From Salipiger sp. CCB-MM3 (GTDB taxonomy: Bacteria; Pseudomonadota; Alphaproteobacteria; Rhodobacterales; Rhodobacteraceae): DNA of 64,000 bases. This document shows positions 1-10,800 of this stretch, in pieces. Under the pieces are notes generated by a model. That model ran no database searches. It was not told where the DNA came from and was given only the letters and a program-made list of their open reading frames with translations. Location: contig NZ_CP014595.1 in assembly GCF_001687105.1 (NCBI RefSeq), positions 1,488,001 through 1,552,000 of the forward strand. The letters are read 5' to 3'. How positions within the stretch are numbered: position 1 is the stretch's first letter; each line of letters begins with the position of its first letter. Made by a program: the position numbers and the translations under genes.

Positions 1-3000
1 TCGGCGGTGAGTTCCTCGCGGTCCCAATAGCCGCGCGTCACACCCTCGCCGCCGATCCACAACTCGCCGGGCACACCCACGCCCACCGGCTGCTGCGCCT
101 CATCCAGCACGTAAAGCTGCTGGTTCGCCAGCGGCAGGCCGATGTTCACCACACCCTCGGCGGCGCGCGCATCCTCGGTCGAGGACCAGATCGTCGTCTC
201 GGTGGGCCCGTACATATTGGTCACCGAAGCGTCGGTGATCCGCCCGAACTCCTCGACCAGCGCGCCGGGCAGCGGCTCGCCGCCAAGGAACAGATGATCC
301 ACCTTCGACAGCGCAAAGCGCGCCTCGTCGTTCATCGCGATCATCCGCGCCATCGAGGGCGTGCACTGCATATGGGTGACCCCATGGCGCAGAATCTGCG
401 CGGCGATCGAGAAATCATCCTCGGCCAGTTCCGGCGCCACATTCGCCCGCTTCACCACCTCGGCCAGCGGCTTCAGCCCCTCCAGCACCCTATCCACGGG
501 GATGCCATAGTCGATCAGGCAGGCGATCTCGCCCACGCCGATGCGTTTGAGCTGCTCGGTCCGTTCCAGCGCGTCCTCGACCGTGCCGAAGAGCCCGCTT
601 TCGTTGAAATACCGCTCGAAGGCGAAATCCAGAATGGCCTCAAGGTCGTCCGGCTCCAGAATGTCGAGGTCCAGATCGAAGGCGTTGTTCACCCCTTTCG
701 GGCGTTTGAACGCCGGGAAGGCCCATGCGTATTGCTTGATCAGCGCCGCCGCCGACCGCAGGTATTCGCGCATCGGGCCGCGGGCGATCTCGCGCGCCTC
801 GTCACGGGTGTCTGCAACAAAGCTGTGCAGCATCAGCGTGACGGTGAAATCCTTCGGATCGCGCCCGGCCTCGCGCAGCGCCGCATGGTAGAGACGGATC
901 ATCTCGGCCACATCGTCGATGCTCTGGCCCAGCAGGTGGGTCAGCACGTTGCAGCCATGGGTGCCCGCATCCTTCCACGTCTGCGGGTTGCCGGCGACGG
1001 TCAGCCAGAGCGGCAGGTCTTTCGACACCGGGCGCGGCTGGGTCACTACGTCGAACATCGAGCCATCCTTGCGCGGGAACGGCACGGGCTTGCCGGACCA
1101 CAGATCCCGAATTTGGGAAATATTCTCGATCACGGCGCGTTTGTTGTCCGGCGGCGTGTTTTCGGGCCGCAGCACGAAGTCATCGGGCTGCCAGCCCGAG
1201 GCCAGCGCCAGCCCTGCCCGGCCGTTGGTCAGATTGTCGATCACCGCCCATTCCTCGGTGATCCGCGCCGGGTGGTGCAGCGGCGAGACGACCGACCCTG
1301 AACGCACGGCCAAATTCTCGGTCACTGCCGCCACCGCAGCGCCGGTCACCGAGGGGTTGGGATAGGGCCCGCCGAAGGCGTGGAAATGCCGCTCGGGCGT
1401 CCAGACCGCGCAGAACCCGTGCTTGTCGCCGAACTTCGCGCCCTCCAGCAGCAGCCGGTATTTGTCACGACCGACGCCATCGTCATTGCCCCAATAGTAG
1501 AGCGAGAACTCCATGCGCTGGTCCGACAGCGGCATCGGCCCGTTCGAGATCAGCCCGCGATCCTCGTCCGAGGTCAGCACCACCTTGAAGCCGCGCGCCA
1601 GCGTGTAGAACAGCTCCAGCACCGAGATGTCGAAGCTGAGGCTGGTCACGGCGAGCCATGTCCCCGCGGGGACATGCGGTACCACCGCGTCCATGCCGGT
1701 GAAGAAGTTCACCACGTTGCGCTGTTCGACCATCACCCCCTTGGGCGTGCCGGTCGAGCCGCTGGTGTAGATCAGATAAGCGATATCCTCGGGCGCGCTG
1801 GTCGTCTCGGGGCGCGCGGCGGGGGCCTGCGCCAGCCGCGGATCGGCGTCGAGCAGCAGCAGATCCGCGCCATGTTCGGGCAGCGTTTCCGCCAGCGCCG
1901 ATTGCGTGACGATCACCGGGGCGCGGCTGTCCGAGATATAGTGCTGCAGCCGGTCCGCCGGATAGGCGGGATCGAGCGGCAGATAGGCCCCGCCCGCCTT
2001 GAGGATCGCCAGCGCGCCGACAAGCAGATCGACCGACCGGCGGGTACAGAGCCCCGCCACGACGCCCGGCCCCACCCCCATGCCCTGCAGCACATGCGCC
2101 GCGCGGTTGGCCCGCGCGTCAAGGTCGGCGTAGCTCAGGCTCTGCCCCTCAAAGACCAGCGCGACGGCCTCGGGGCTGCGCGCCACCTGCGCCTCAAAGG
2201 CGCTCTGCATGGTCAGGCTGCGGTCATGCTCCACCCCGGTGGCGTTCCACAGGTCCACCACCATGGCGCGCTCGGCCTCGGGCAGCACCGGCAGTGATGC
2301 AGGCTGCGCGCCTTGGGCCAGTTGCGCGGCGATCAGTTCCAGCCGCGCGGCGATCAGTTCGGCCTGCGCCGGTCTGATCCGCCCGGTGTCCGCATGCAGC
2401 AGCGCGCCGCCCGCCGTCTCCTCAACAGTCAGCACGGTGCCGGGGATCATCCCGCCCGCAAGGCTCAGCCCCAGATGCGGCACCTGCGGGGCCCCGGTCA
2501 GTTCCGGCGCGCGGGCGGGCAGGTCTTTTGCGAGCCCCTTGCGCTTGCGCGCCTCGGCGATGGCCTCGGCCATCTGCGCCTGCAGCGCCGCCGCATCGCC
2601 GCTGGCCTCGACCCGCAGCGGCACCCAAGGCAGGATGATGCCGCTCAGCGCGAGGCTGTTCAGCATGATGCCCGAGACGGCGATGTCGCAGGCCCCATGC
2701 TCGTCATGCCGCGCGGCAAAGGTCGCGACGGTGGCAGCCAGATCGGCCTCGCCCAGCGACAGCGGGCGGCTGGTGATCTCGCCCGACGCCTTGCCCAGCC
2801 CCGGCATCTCGAAAGGCCGCAGCGTCGCGAGCTTGCCGCGCCAATGCGCCTCATGCGGCGCGACGGTGCGGATCGCGGTGTCGATGCGGGCGCGGTCCTC
2901 GGCGGGTAGCGCCTGCATCGTGCCGCCCGGCGTGCCGACCAGCGCCACGGGGGCCAAAGCCCCGCAGGGATAAGAGAAATGCGCCAGCCGCAGCGCGCCA

Positions 3001-3797
3001 CTGCCGCAGGCCACGGTCAGATGGTCGTCGGTGGCCTCGAGGATCTCGCCCGGCGCGCCGCGCCCTTCGATCCCCTTGGCCGTGCCGACGTTCCAGAAAG
3101 CCCCGTTCGAAAACACCTTGGGCATCGACAGCGGGTTGAAATACCCGCCGTGATCCAGCGCCCGCACCAGCCGCGCCAGATCGGTGGCGGGCTTGGTGAA
3201 ATCCAGCAGACCATGCCCCGCAGGCCGGTCGGCCAGCGCGTGATAGCTGCGCAGCGACAGATCCTGCAGCACCCGCTTCAGCCCGTGTGCAAGCTGTTCG
3301 ATCACCGCGTCGAAACTGTCGATCCCGGCCTCGAAGGCCTTTGCGTTCAGCGTCAGCGCCGTGTCGCTGGCCGAGATGTCGAAGCCGCGCGCGGCAAGGA
3401 TATCGCCCTCGTCGACGCCGCCCTCGATCATGTGCCAACTGATGCCGTGGCGGGTCTCGCCCTCGATCAGCGCCCAGACCGGCGCGTTGAGCCCGGCGTG
3501 GCGCGGCAGCGGACCATCATGGAAGTTCACCGCGCCCTTGGCTGGCAGCGCCAGAACAGCGGCGGGAATAATGTCCAGATTAGAGATCGACAGCAGATAG
3601 TCGAAACCGCGCGGCAGGCGGGCCTCCAGCCCGGCACCGGGGGCGACGGTCGCCAGCCCAGCGGCCTGCGCCCATGCCGTGATCTCGGGATTGCGGGTCA
3701 CCACGGCTTTGATCTCGTGCCCGGCCTGCAGCAGCTTGGCGCCGCAATGCACCAGCAGGGATTCATTGCCGATCACGACAGAGGAAAACTTGGCCAT
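1..3797 (-). CDS. Non-ribosomal peptide synthetase: formyltransferase, degenerate condensation-like region, adenylation domain with embedded luciferase-like monooxygenase (C-terminus off the window)
   Basis: An open frame of about 1265 codons runs from an ATG at 3797 to the left edge. Residues 1-~280 resemble a formyltransferase: NFHDGPLPRHAG puts Asn91 and His93, and GVDEGDIL puts Asp129, in the Asn-x-His...Asp catalytic pattern of methionyl-tRNA/sugar formyltransferases. Residues ~290-530 look like the C-terminal half of a condensation domain. From ~540 an adenylation domain starts, with the A3 motif (YTSGSTGTPKG) near 675. At ~750-1100 it is interrupted by an FMN-dependent luciferase-like monooxygenase (YYWGN, WTPERHFHAFGG). 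The A domain then resumes with NMYGPTETT and GELWIGGEGVTRGYW. Family knowledge: formylation domains start some NRPS lines (LgrA), and A domains with such inserts form the MupA/Atu3671-type class. The start has a GGAG sequence overlapping the preceding gene's stop and lies 5 bp after it. Inference: it loads and N-formylates the first amino acid, and the monooxygenase oxidises it. The substrate is unknown. Confidence 0.93.
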   Translation of the reverse strand, partial: MAKFSSVVIGNESLLVHCGAKLLQAGHEIKAVVTRNPEITAWAQAAGLATVAPGAGLEARLPRGFDYLLSISNLDIIPAAVLALPAKGAVNFHDGPLPRHAGLNAPVWALIEGETRHGISWHMIEGGVDEGDILAARGFDISASDTALTLNAKAFEAGIDSFDAVIEQLAHGLKRVLQDLSLRSYHALADRPAGHGLLDFTKPATDLARLVRALDHGGYFNPLSMPKVFSNGAFWNVGTAKGIEGRGAPGEILEATDDHLTVACGSGALRLAHFSYPCGALAPVALVGTPGGTMQALPAEDRARIDTAIRTVAPHEAHWRGKLATLRPFEMPGLGKASGEITSRPLSLGEADLAATVATFAARHDEHGACDIAVSGIMLNSLALSGIILPWVPLRVEASGDAAALQAQMAEAIAEARKRKGLAKDLPARAPELTGAPQVPHLGLSLAGGMIPGTVLTVEETAGGALLHADTGRIRPAQAELIAARLELIAAQLAQGAQPASLPVLPEAERAMVVDLWNATGVEHDRSLTMQSAFEAQVARSPEAVALVFEGQSLSYADLDARANRAAHVLQGMGVGPGVVAGLCTRRSVDLLVGALAILKAGGAYLPLDPAYPADRLQHYISDSRAPVIVTQSALAETLPEHGADLLLLDADPRLAQAPAARPETTSAPEDIAYLIYTSGSTGTPKGVMVEQRNVVNFFTGMDAVVPHVPAGTWLAVTSLSFDISVLELFYTLARGFKVVLTSDEDRGLISNGPMPLSDQRMEFSLYYWGNDDGVGRDKYRLLLEGAKFGDKHGFCAVWTPERHFHAFGGPYPNPSVTGAAVAAVTENLAVRSGSVVSPLHHPARITEEWAVIDNLTNGRAGLALASGWQPDDFVLRPENTPPDNKRAVIENISQIRDLWSGKPVPFPRKDGSMFDVVTQPRPVSKDLPLWLTVAGNPQTWKDAGTHGCNVLTHLLGQSIDDVAEMIRLYHAALREAGRDPKDFTVTLMLHSFVADTRDEAREIARGPMREYLRSAAALIKQYAWAFPAFKRPKGVNNAFDLDLDILEPDDLEAILDFAFERYFNESGLFGTVEDALERTEQLKRIGVGEIACLIDYGIPVDRVLEGLKPLAEVVKRANVAPELAEDDFSIAAQILRHGVTHMQCTPSMARMIAMNDEARFALSKVDHLFLGGEPLPGALVEEFGRITDASVTNMYGPTETTIWSSTEDARAAEGVVNIGLPLANQQLYVLDEAQQPVGVGVPGELWIGGEGVTRGYWDREELTA
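1657..1676. repeat. Intragenic perfect palindrome, VPAGT-type, copy 1
   Basis: CATGTCCCCGCGGGGACATG is a perfect 20-bp palindrome inside the NRPS gene, where it encodes H-V-P-A-G-T. The same GTCCCCGCGGGGAC core recurs at 3831 and 4277 in the same reading phase. Confidence 0.8.
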
Positions 3798-3802
3798 CAC
3801 GT

Positions 3803-4828
3803 TCACTCCACTTTCGCCGCTCTGCGGGCTGTCCCCGCGGGGACGGCGCGGGCCGGTCCGGGCCGGACCAGTGCCTTTAGGTCATGCCACGCGAGGTCGC
3901 GCAGGAAATGCGGCGGATCGACCCGCGGTTTGCGCTGCAGCACCCGGCGCAGCCGCCACATGAGCCCGCCCGCCAGATGCGCCAGCGTCGCCGCCGCCGC
4001 ATAGCCGCGCCCGCGGGTCTTGGAAAAATAGTGCCAACGGCTGTCGAGCCAGAAACCGGGAATCCGCGACCAGCGCTTCATCCCCGTGGAGACCGAGCCG
4101 ATGTGCATCACCTCGCTGCCGCGCACGTAGTGGGTTGCGTGTCCGGCGCGGGCGGCGCGCAGACAAAGCTCGGTTTCCTCGAAGTAGAGGAAGAAGGCCT
4201 CGTCAAAGAGGCCGATCTGATCCAGCACGCTTTGCCGCATCATGATCGAGGCCCCGGCCAGCCAGTCCACCGCCTGTGTCCCCGCGGGGACAGGCATCGG
4301 CACCACCTTGCGCCGCAGCAGCCGCGAGACCGGGCCAAAGCGGATGGCGCCTTCGAACTCGGAGGCGATCGACGGGAAGCGGAAGGCGGTCATATGCGCC
4401 GCGCCATCCTCGCCATGGATGTAGCTGCCGGCAAAGCCCGCCTCGGGATGCGCCTCGAGATGCGCCAGCAGCGCGCGGATCGCCTCTGGCGCGGGGAAGG
4501 CATCGGAGTTCAGCAGATAGACGTAGTCGGGGCGGCTGCCATCGCTCAGGCCAGCGCGGATGCCGATATTATTGCCCGCGCCGAAGCCGCCGTTGCGCTC
4601 CGAGCGGATCAGCCGCAGCGGCGCGCCCTGCGCCCAGGTTTCGGTATCGAGCGCCTGCTTCATCACCTCGTAAGATCCGTCGCCGCTGTCGTTGTCGACG
4701 ATCACAAGCTCGGCCCGCAGCCCGTCCATCGCGCGCAGCGCCGCACGCACCGAGCGCAGGGTCATCTGCGGCGTGCGGTAGTTGAGCGAGACGATGAGGA
4801 CGCTAGGCAGGTCAGACAGGTTGGACAT
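3803..4828 (-). CDS. Glycosyltransferase family 2 (rhamnosyltransferase-like)
   Basis: This 341-residue protein has a GT-A fold. It opens with VLIVSLNYRTPQMTL, then VIVDNDSGDGS, then NGGFGAGNNIGI, the nucleotide-sugar/metal motif LLNSDAFP at about residue 110, and the acceptor-side acidic patch FLYFEETELCLRA near 220. This order is typical of GT2 enzymes of the WbbL/rhamnosyltransferase kind, which move an activated sugar onto a lipid-linked or small-molecule acceptor at the inner face of the membrane. It sits 8 bp after the PKS stop and 5 bp before the NRPS start, so the three are probably co-transcribed. Inference: it glycosylates the peptide-polyketide product or a lipid-linked precursor. 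The donor sugar cannot be read from the sequence. Two VPAGT palindromes (3831, 4277) lie inside it, one only a few codons from its C-terminus. Confidence 0.93.
   Translation of the reverse strand: MSNLSDLPSVLIVSLNYRTPQMTLRSVRAALRAMDGLRAELVIVDNDSGDGSYEVMKQALDTETWAQGAPLRLIRSERNGGFGAGNNIGIRAGLSDGSRPDYVYLLNSDAFPAPEAIRALLAHLEAHPEAGFAGSYIHGEDGAAHMTAFRFPSIASEFEGAIRFGPVSRLLRRKVVPMPVPAGTQAVDWLAGASIMMRQSVLDQIGLFDEAFFLYFEETELCLRAARAGHATHYVRGSEVMHIGSVSTGMKRWSRIPGFWLDSRWHYFSKTRGRGYAAAATLAHLAGGLMWRLRRVLQRKPRVDPPHFLRDLAWHDLKALVRPGPARAVPAGTARRAAKVE
3831..3844. repeat. Intragenic perfect palindrome, VPAGT-type, copy 2
   Basis: GTCCCCGCGGGGAC, a perfect 14-bp palindrome near the 3' end of the glycosyltransferase gene, encodes V-P-A-G-T in the coding frame. 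Confidence 0.75.
4277..4292. repeat. Intragenic perfect palindrome, VPAGT-type, copy 3
   Basis: TGTCCCCGCGGGGACA, a perfect 16-bp palindrome in the middle of the glycosyltransferase gene, again encodes V-P-A-G-T in frame. Confidence 0.78.
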
Positions 4829-4836
4829 GGGTGGCC

Positions 4837-7800
4837 CTACTCCGCCGCATGGGGGCTGGCGAAGGGCAGCACGGCACTGCCGAGGTGGCCCGCTTCGGCC
4901 TCGGCGATGGCCTGCCGCATCTGCGCCGCCAGCACCCGCACATTGGGCTCCAGCACCATGGAATCATGGTCGCCCGGCACTTCATGCACCGCCACATGCG
5001 GCACGAACTGCCGCCAGTCGTTGTCCTCCAGCACATAGGCGCGTTCAGAGTTCACCATGCGGCCGCCGCCGACCCGCCATTTGCCGACCAGCGGCGGGCG
5101 GTAGAGCACGAGGTTGCCCTGCCACGGCCGCACCTCATAGCGCGCCACGGCGGCAAGGAAGGCGGCCTCGATCTCGGCATTGTGGAAGGCGTGCTGGGTG
5201 GCGGTCTCTGCGCTGGTGCGGCGCTTGGCGATCTCCCAGCGGATGCGGTTGCGGGCCCAGATCAGCGGGTAAAGCGCGCCCTTGGCCCTGGCCTCCTGCC
5301 ATTGGATGCGCAGCCGGTCGGCGCGCTCCAGCGGGCGGCGCGTGGGCAGCGGCGTGTCGAGCAGGACGCAGAGCGAGACCTCCTCGCCCATCGCTTCAAG
5401 CTGGCGGGCGATCTCATAGGCGGTGATGCCGCCGCCAGAGAAGCCGCCGACCATATAGGGGCCTTCGGGCTGCACCTGCCGCATCTCGGCGATATAGTCG
5501 CGGGCCGTCGCTTCGATGCTGTCATGCGGGGCCTCGCCGCCGTAAAGCCCCTTGGCCTGCAGGCCATAGAACGGACGGTCTGCGCCCAGCAGATGCGCGA
5601 GGTGGCGCAGGTTGAGCACATTGCCGAACATCCCCGCCACGAGGAAGAAGGGCGTGCGCGGCCCGCCCTCGCCGTTGTGCATCGGCACCAGATGGGTGAA
5701 GCGGCGCTCGGGCGCGGCGGGTTTTGTCGCGCTCGTGTCGCCCATATCGCCGCTGTGCCCGGTCTGCGCGGCGATGAGCGCGGCGCATGTGCGGATCGTC
5801 GGCGCCTCGAACAGCACGGAGATCGGGAAATCGACGCGGAAGGCCTTTTTGACCATGGCAAAGAGCCGCACGGCGATCAGGCTGTGGCCGCCGAGGTCAA
5901 AGAAACTGTCTTCGGCCCCGACGTTCTGCACGCCCAGCAGATCCTCCCAGAAGCCCGCCAGCGTGCGCTCGATCTCGCCCTCGGGCGCGACGAAATCGCC
6001 GTCGAGCTGCGGGCGGTCGAACTTCTGACCCTCGGCCTTTTCGGCGGTCGAAGCGGCGGTCTGCCGGGTCAGCTGATCCAGATCCATCGACGAGACCACC
6101 ACCTGCGGCAGCCCAAGCTGCAGCGCGCGGGCAAAGGCCTCGACCCCTTCGGCGGGCAGGATGCCCTGGCTGAGGTTGTGGGCGAGCCGTTCCTCGGCGG
6201 CAGAGAGCGGCTGCGCGGCGCTGCCCTCGTCAACCTCAAGCTCGGCGGCGGTGAGCCGCGGCGGGCTCTGCAGCAGATCGGGCGAAGCGAGGCGGCGGAT
6301 CGTGAAGCCCGAGATTTCCATCAGCACGGCGCCATCGGGGGCGCAGAGCGTGACGTCGAAACTGGCGGTCTCGGCCTCGGCGCGGTTGCCTGCGGCATTG
6401 CGCACCCACGAGACGATGCGATCCGGCAGTGGCGCGTGCACGCGGACGCGGGCGTAAGAGACGGGCACCCACAGATGCGTGGGCTGCCAGCCCTCGATCA
6501 GCTCCATCGCCCAGCCGGTGGCGATGTCCAGCAGCGCCGGATGCAGCAGGCAGCCGTCCTGCGCCGCCTCGGGCGCAAGCGACAGCTCGGCGATGCCCTC
6601 GCCCTGCCCCAGCGCACGCGCGTCCAGCACCTTCCAACGCGGCCCGAAGTCAAGCTGCACCTCCTGCGCGGCCACCAGCTTGCTGCCCTGAGGCGCGCGC
6701 ATCGGCGCGGCGCAGCGGGCGCGGATGGCCGAAAGATCAAGCAGTGCCGGGCGCGCCATGGGCAGCAGCGCCAGCGTGGCCTGCGCGGTGAGCGCAAAGC
6801 CGCGGCGCCCGCCCAGCGTGGCATCGGCCAGCACTTCGAAGCCATAGCCTTCGTCCTTGCGGGTCAGGCGCAGGCGCATGTCCCGGCTGCCGCCCTCGCT
6901 CACCCGCAGCGGGCGCAGGAACGACAGGTCGCGAATCTCGAAAGGCTGTTCCTCGCGCTGCGCCTTCAGCGCGTGGGCGGCAAGGGTCAGATAGCCGGTG
7001 CCGGGCAGCAGCGCGTTCCCGGCGCGGGTGCGGTGCTCGTCGATGATCCAGTCATCGGCAGAGAGCGTGCTGGTGAAGAGACGGTTGCCATGGGCGTCGA
7101 AGGTGGCATCGCCCAGCAGCGGCAGGCCGGTGGGCTCGACCGGCGGCTCGGGCAGATCGCCGCTGCGCGCGGCCACCGCCTCGGCGGCCATGCCGACCTC
7201 GTTCCAGATGCCCCAATTGATCGCGGTGACCCGGGTCTTGCCCCCGGCGCGGGCCTCGGCGAAGGCGTTGAGATAGGCGTTGGCGGCGACGTAATCCACC
7301 TGCCCTGCGGGCGCGGTGACGGTGGAGGACGACGAGAACAGCACCATCCAGTCGCAGGCACCATCGGGGAAGACCTCGCCCAGCACCTGCGTGCCGTGGA
7401 TCTTTGGCGTGAAGACATCCTCGACCGAGGCGGACGTCTTGGTCAGCAGCGGCGCGTCGTCGATGACCCCGGCGCCGTGGATGACCCCGGTGATCCGGCC
7501 AAAGCGCGCCTCGGCGGCCTCGCGCACCGCCTGCAGTTGCGCGCGGTTGCAGACGTCGGCGGCGATGACCAAGACCTCGGCCCCGGCCTCTTCCAGCGCC
7601 TGCACCGCGCGGATGCGGCGGGCGAGCGGATCCTGCGGCGCGTGGCGGGCGAGGTAGTCGGGCCAGTCCGCGCGCGCGGGCAGCGCACGGCGGGCGACGA
7701 GCACCAGCTTGGCGCCATGTTGGGCGAAGGCCATGCCCAGCGACAGGCCAATGCCGCCGAAACCGCCGGTGAGCAGATAGGTGCCCGGCCCCGGCTGCGG

Positions 7801-10800
7801 CGCACCTTCCGGCAGCGGCACCGGCTTCATGGCGCATTCGAAACGGCGTCCGCCGCGCAGCGCGGCGCTGGCATCCTTGGGCTCGGCCAGCAGATCCTCG
7901 AGCACCAGATCGGTCAGCTGCGTGAAGGCGGCCTCGCGCGCCGCCTCGGCCTTGCGGCGGGTCAGCAGCCCGCCCTGCGCGGGCTCTGGCAGCATCAGAT
8001 CCAGCGTCAGCGCGCTCACCCCCGGCAGTTCGCGCGGAATGACGCGGGCGGGGCCGGCGATGGTCGCCTTGCCGGGATGCACGAAGGCCTCGTCCCGCAG
8101 CTTCGCCGCGCCGGTGGTCAGCACCGTCAGCGGCAGCGGGCGCGGCAGGTTTTCCTCGGCGATGGCCTGCGCGAGAAAGAGCAGCGAATAGAACCCCTGC
8201 TCCTGCACCCGGTGAAAGAAGCTGGAGCCGGGGCGATGCCTCTCGCCCTCGGTGACCAGCCAGAAATGCGCGATGCGGGTCGGCACATGGCCGCGCAGGG
8301 ACAGGTCCTGCAGCAGCAGATCATAGCCCTCGCGCCCGCGCTCGGGCGGCAGGATATAAGAGCGGTCGGACAGGCGCGTGAAGGCATCGCCGGGGCGCAC
8401 CTCGATCACCTCATGCCCGGCGGCGCTGAGACGCGCGGCGCAGCGGGCGGCGAGCCCGGCCTCGTCCATGAACATCAGCCAGACCTGCGGCTCTGCACTG
8501 GCGAGGTCGTCGGTCACATCGACCGGCGTCTCGGCGGCGCGCGGCCGCCAATGCGGTGCCCAGCCCCAGCCCGAGATGTCATCGCTGCGCATCAGGAACT
8601 GCGGCGCGCTGGCGGTCTGCGCCTTGCCCGGCGCGATGAAATAGGGCGCGCGCTGGAAGGCATAGCTGGGCAGCACCACGCGATTGCGGCGGGCATCGCC
8701 CCAGACCTGACCCCAGTCGATCTCTGCGCCCAGCGCCCACAGGCGGCCCAGCACTTCGAACATGAACCTGTCGTCGCCGATCTGCTCGTCAGGATGGCGC
8801 AGCGAGCTCAGCACCTGCTGACCCGGCACATCGGGATGCTGGCGGGCCAGCGACGACAGCGCCTTGCCCGGTCCGACCTCGAGGAAGACACGGTTCTGCG
8901 TCTCGGCCAGCGTGGCGACACAGTCGGCGAAAAGGACGGTGCCGCGCAGATGCTCGACCCAATAATCGGGGCTGGTGGCCTCTGCGTCGGTCATCCACGC
9001 GCCGCTGCGGTTCGAGGTCAGCGGGATCTGCGGCGGGCTGAGGTCGATGGAGCGCAGATAGGCGCGGAACTGATCAAGGATCGGCTCGAGCATGCGGCTG
9101 TGCGCGGCGATGTCGATGGCGATGCGCTGGCAGTCGATGCCCTCTGCTTTCAGTCTCTGTTCAAGGGATTTCAGAGCCTCTGCGGGGCCAGAGGCCACCG
9201 ACAGCTCGGGCGCGTTGACCGCACCGAGATCGAGATCATCCCCAAGATAGCCCTGCAGCTTTTCCGCCGGAAGGCTGACCGAGAGCATGCCGCCCGCGGG
9301 CACCGTGTCAAAGAGCCGCCCGCGCAGATGCACGAGGCCGATGCAATCTTCAAAGCTCATCACCCCGGCGATACAGGCGGCGGTGTTCTCGCCCATGGAA
9401 TGGCCCGAGAGCGCGGCGGGGGTGATGCCCCAGCTGATCCAGAGCTTGGCCAGCGCCACCTCGCAGATCAGAATGAGCGGCAGCTGCAGCGATGGCTTTT
9501 TCAGCGCCTCATCGGCGGCGGCTTTGGCGTCGGGCTTGGGCAGCCAGAGCGCGCGGATGTCAGCATCGGTGATCTCGGCAAGCGCGGTCAGGCCGCGATC
9601 CATCCAATCGGCGAAAACAGGCTCTGTTTCGTAAAGATCGCGCGCCATCCCGGCGTATTGCGCACCGCCGCCGGGGAACAGGAAGGCCACGTCGGGGCGA
9701 TCAAGCACGCTATGCGAATGCACGCGGCGGGGGCTGTCTTCTTCGAGCAGGCGCGCCGCTTCTTCATGGTTTTCAGCGACGACGATACGGCGCTTTTCAA
9801 AGGCGCGGCGGCCCTCTTTGAGCGTGAAGGCCACATCGGCGAGCGGCTGCTCGGGGTGGGCGCGCAGATGCGCGGCGAGGCGTTTCGCGTTCTCGTCCAG
9901 CGCCGCCTTGCTGCGCCCCGAAAGCGTGAGGATCTGGAACGGCCAGTCGCTGGCTTCGGACGCGGGGCGCAGCGGCGCCTCTTCCAGCACCACATGCGCA
10001 TTGGTGCCGCCGACGCCCAGCGAGTTGACCCCGGCGCGGCGCGGATGGTCGCTGCGCTGCCATGCGGTGAGCCTGTCGTTCACCACAAAGGGAGAGTTTT
10101 CGAAATCGATGGCCGGGTTGGGAGCCTCGAAGCCCAGCGAGGGCGGCATCTGCCCGTGATGCAGCGCCAGCGAGGTCTTGATCAGGCTCGCCACACCGGC
10201 GGCGGTGTCGAGATGGCCGATGTTGGTTTTGACCGAACCGATGCGGCAATGGCCCTGTTTAGAGCCGCTTTCCGAGAAGGCCTGCGTCAGCGCGGCCACC
10301 TCGATGGGATCGCCCAGATAGGTGCCGGTGCCGTGGCATTCGACATACTCCACCGTGTCGGCACTGATGCCCGCCACGGCCTGCGCCTCGGCGATGGCTT
10401 GGGCCTGACCGTCCACCGACGGCGCCAGATAGCCCGCCTTGCCCGCGCCGTCGTTGTTGATGGCAGAGCCTTTGATCACCGCCCAGATGTGATCGCCGTC
10501 CCGCTGCGCATCGGCCAGACGGCGCAGCACCACCACCCCGGCGCCAGAGCCAAAGACCGTGCCCTGCGCGCGGTGGTCGAAGGCGTGGCATTCGCCGTCG
10601 GGCGAGAGGATCTCGTTCTCGCGGTAGAGATAGCCGCGCATCTGCGGCAGTTCGATCGTCACCCCGCCCGCCAGCGCCATGTCGCATTCGCCGTTGAGCA
10701 GCGCCTGCACGGCGAAATGGGTGGCGACAAGCGAGGTGGAACAGGCGGTCTGCACATTGACCGAGGGCCCGTGCAGATCGAGCACATAGCTGAGGCGGGT

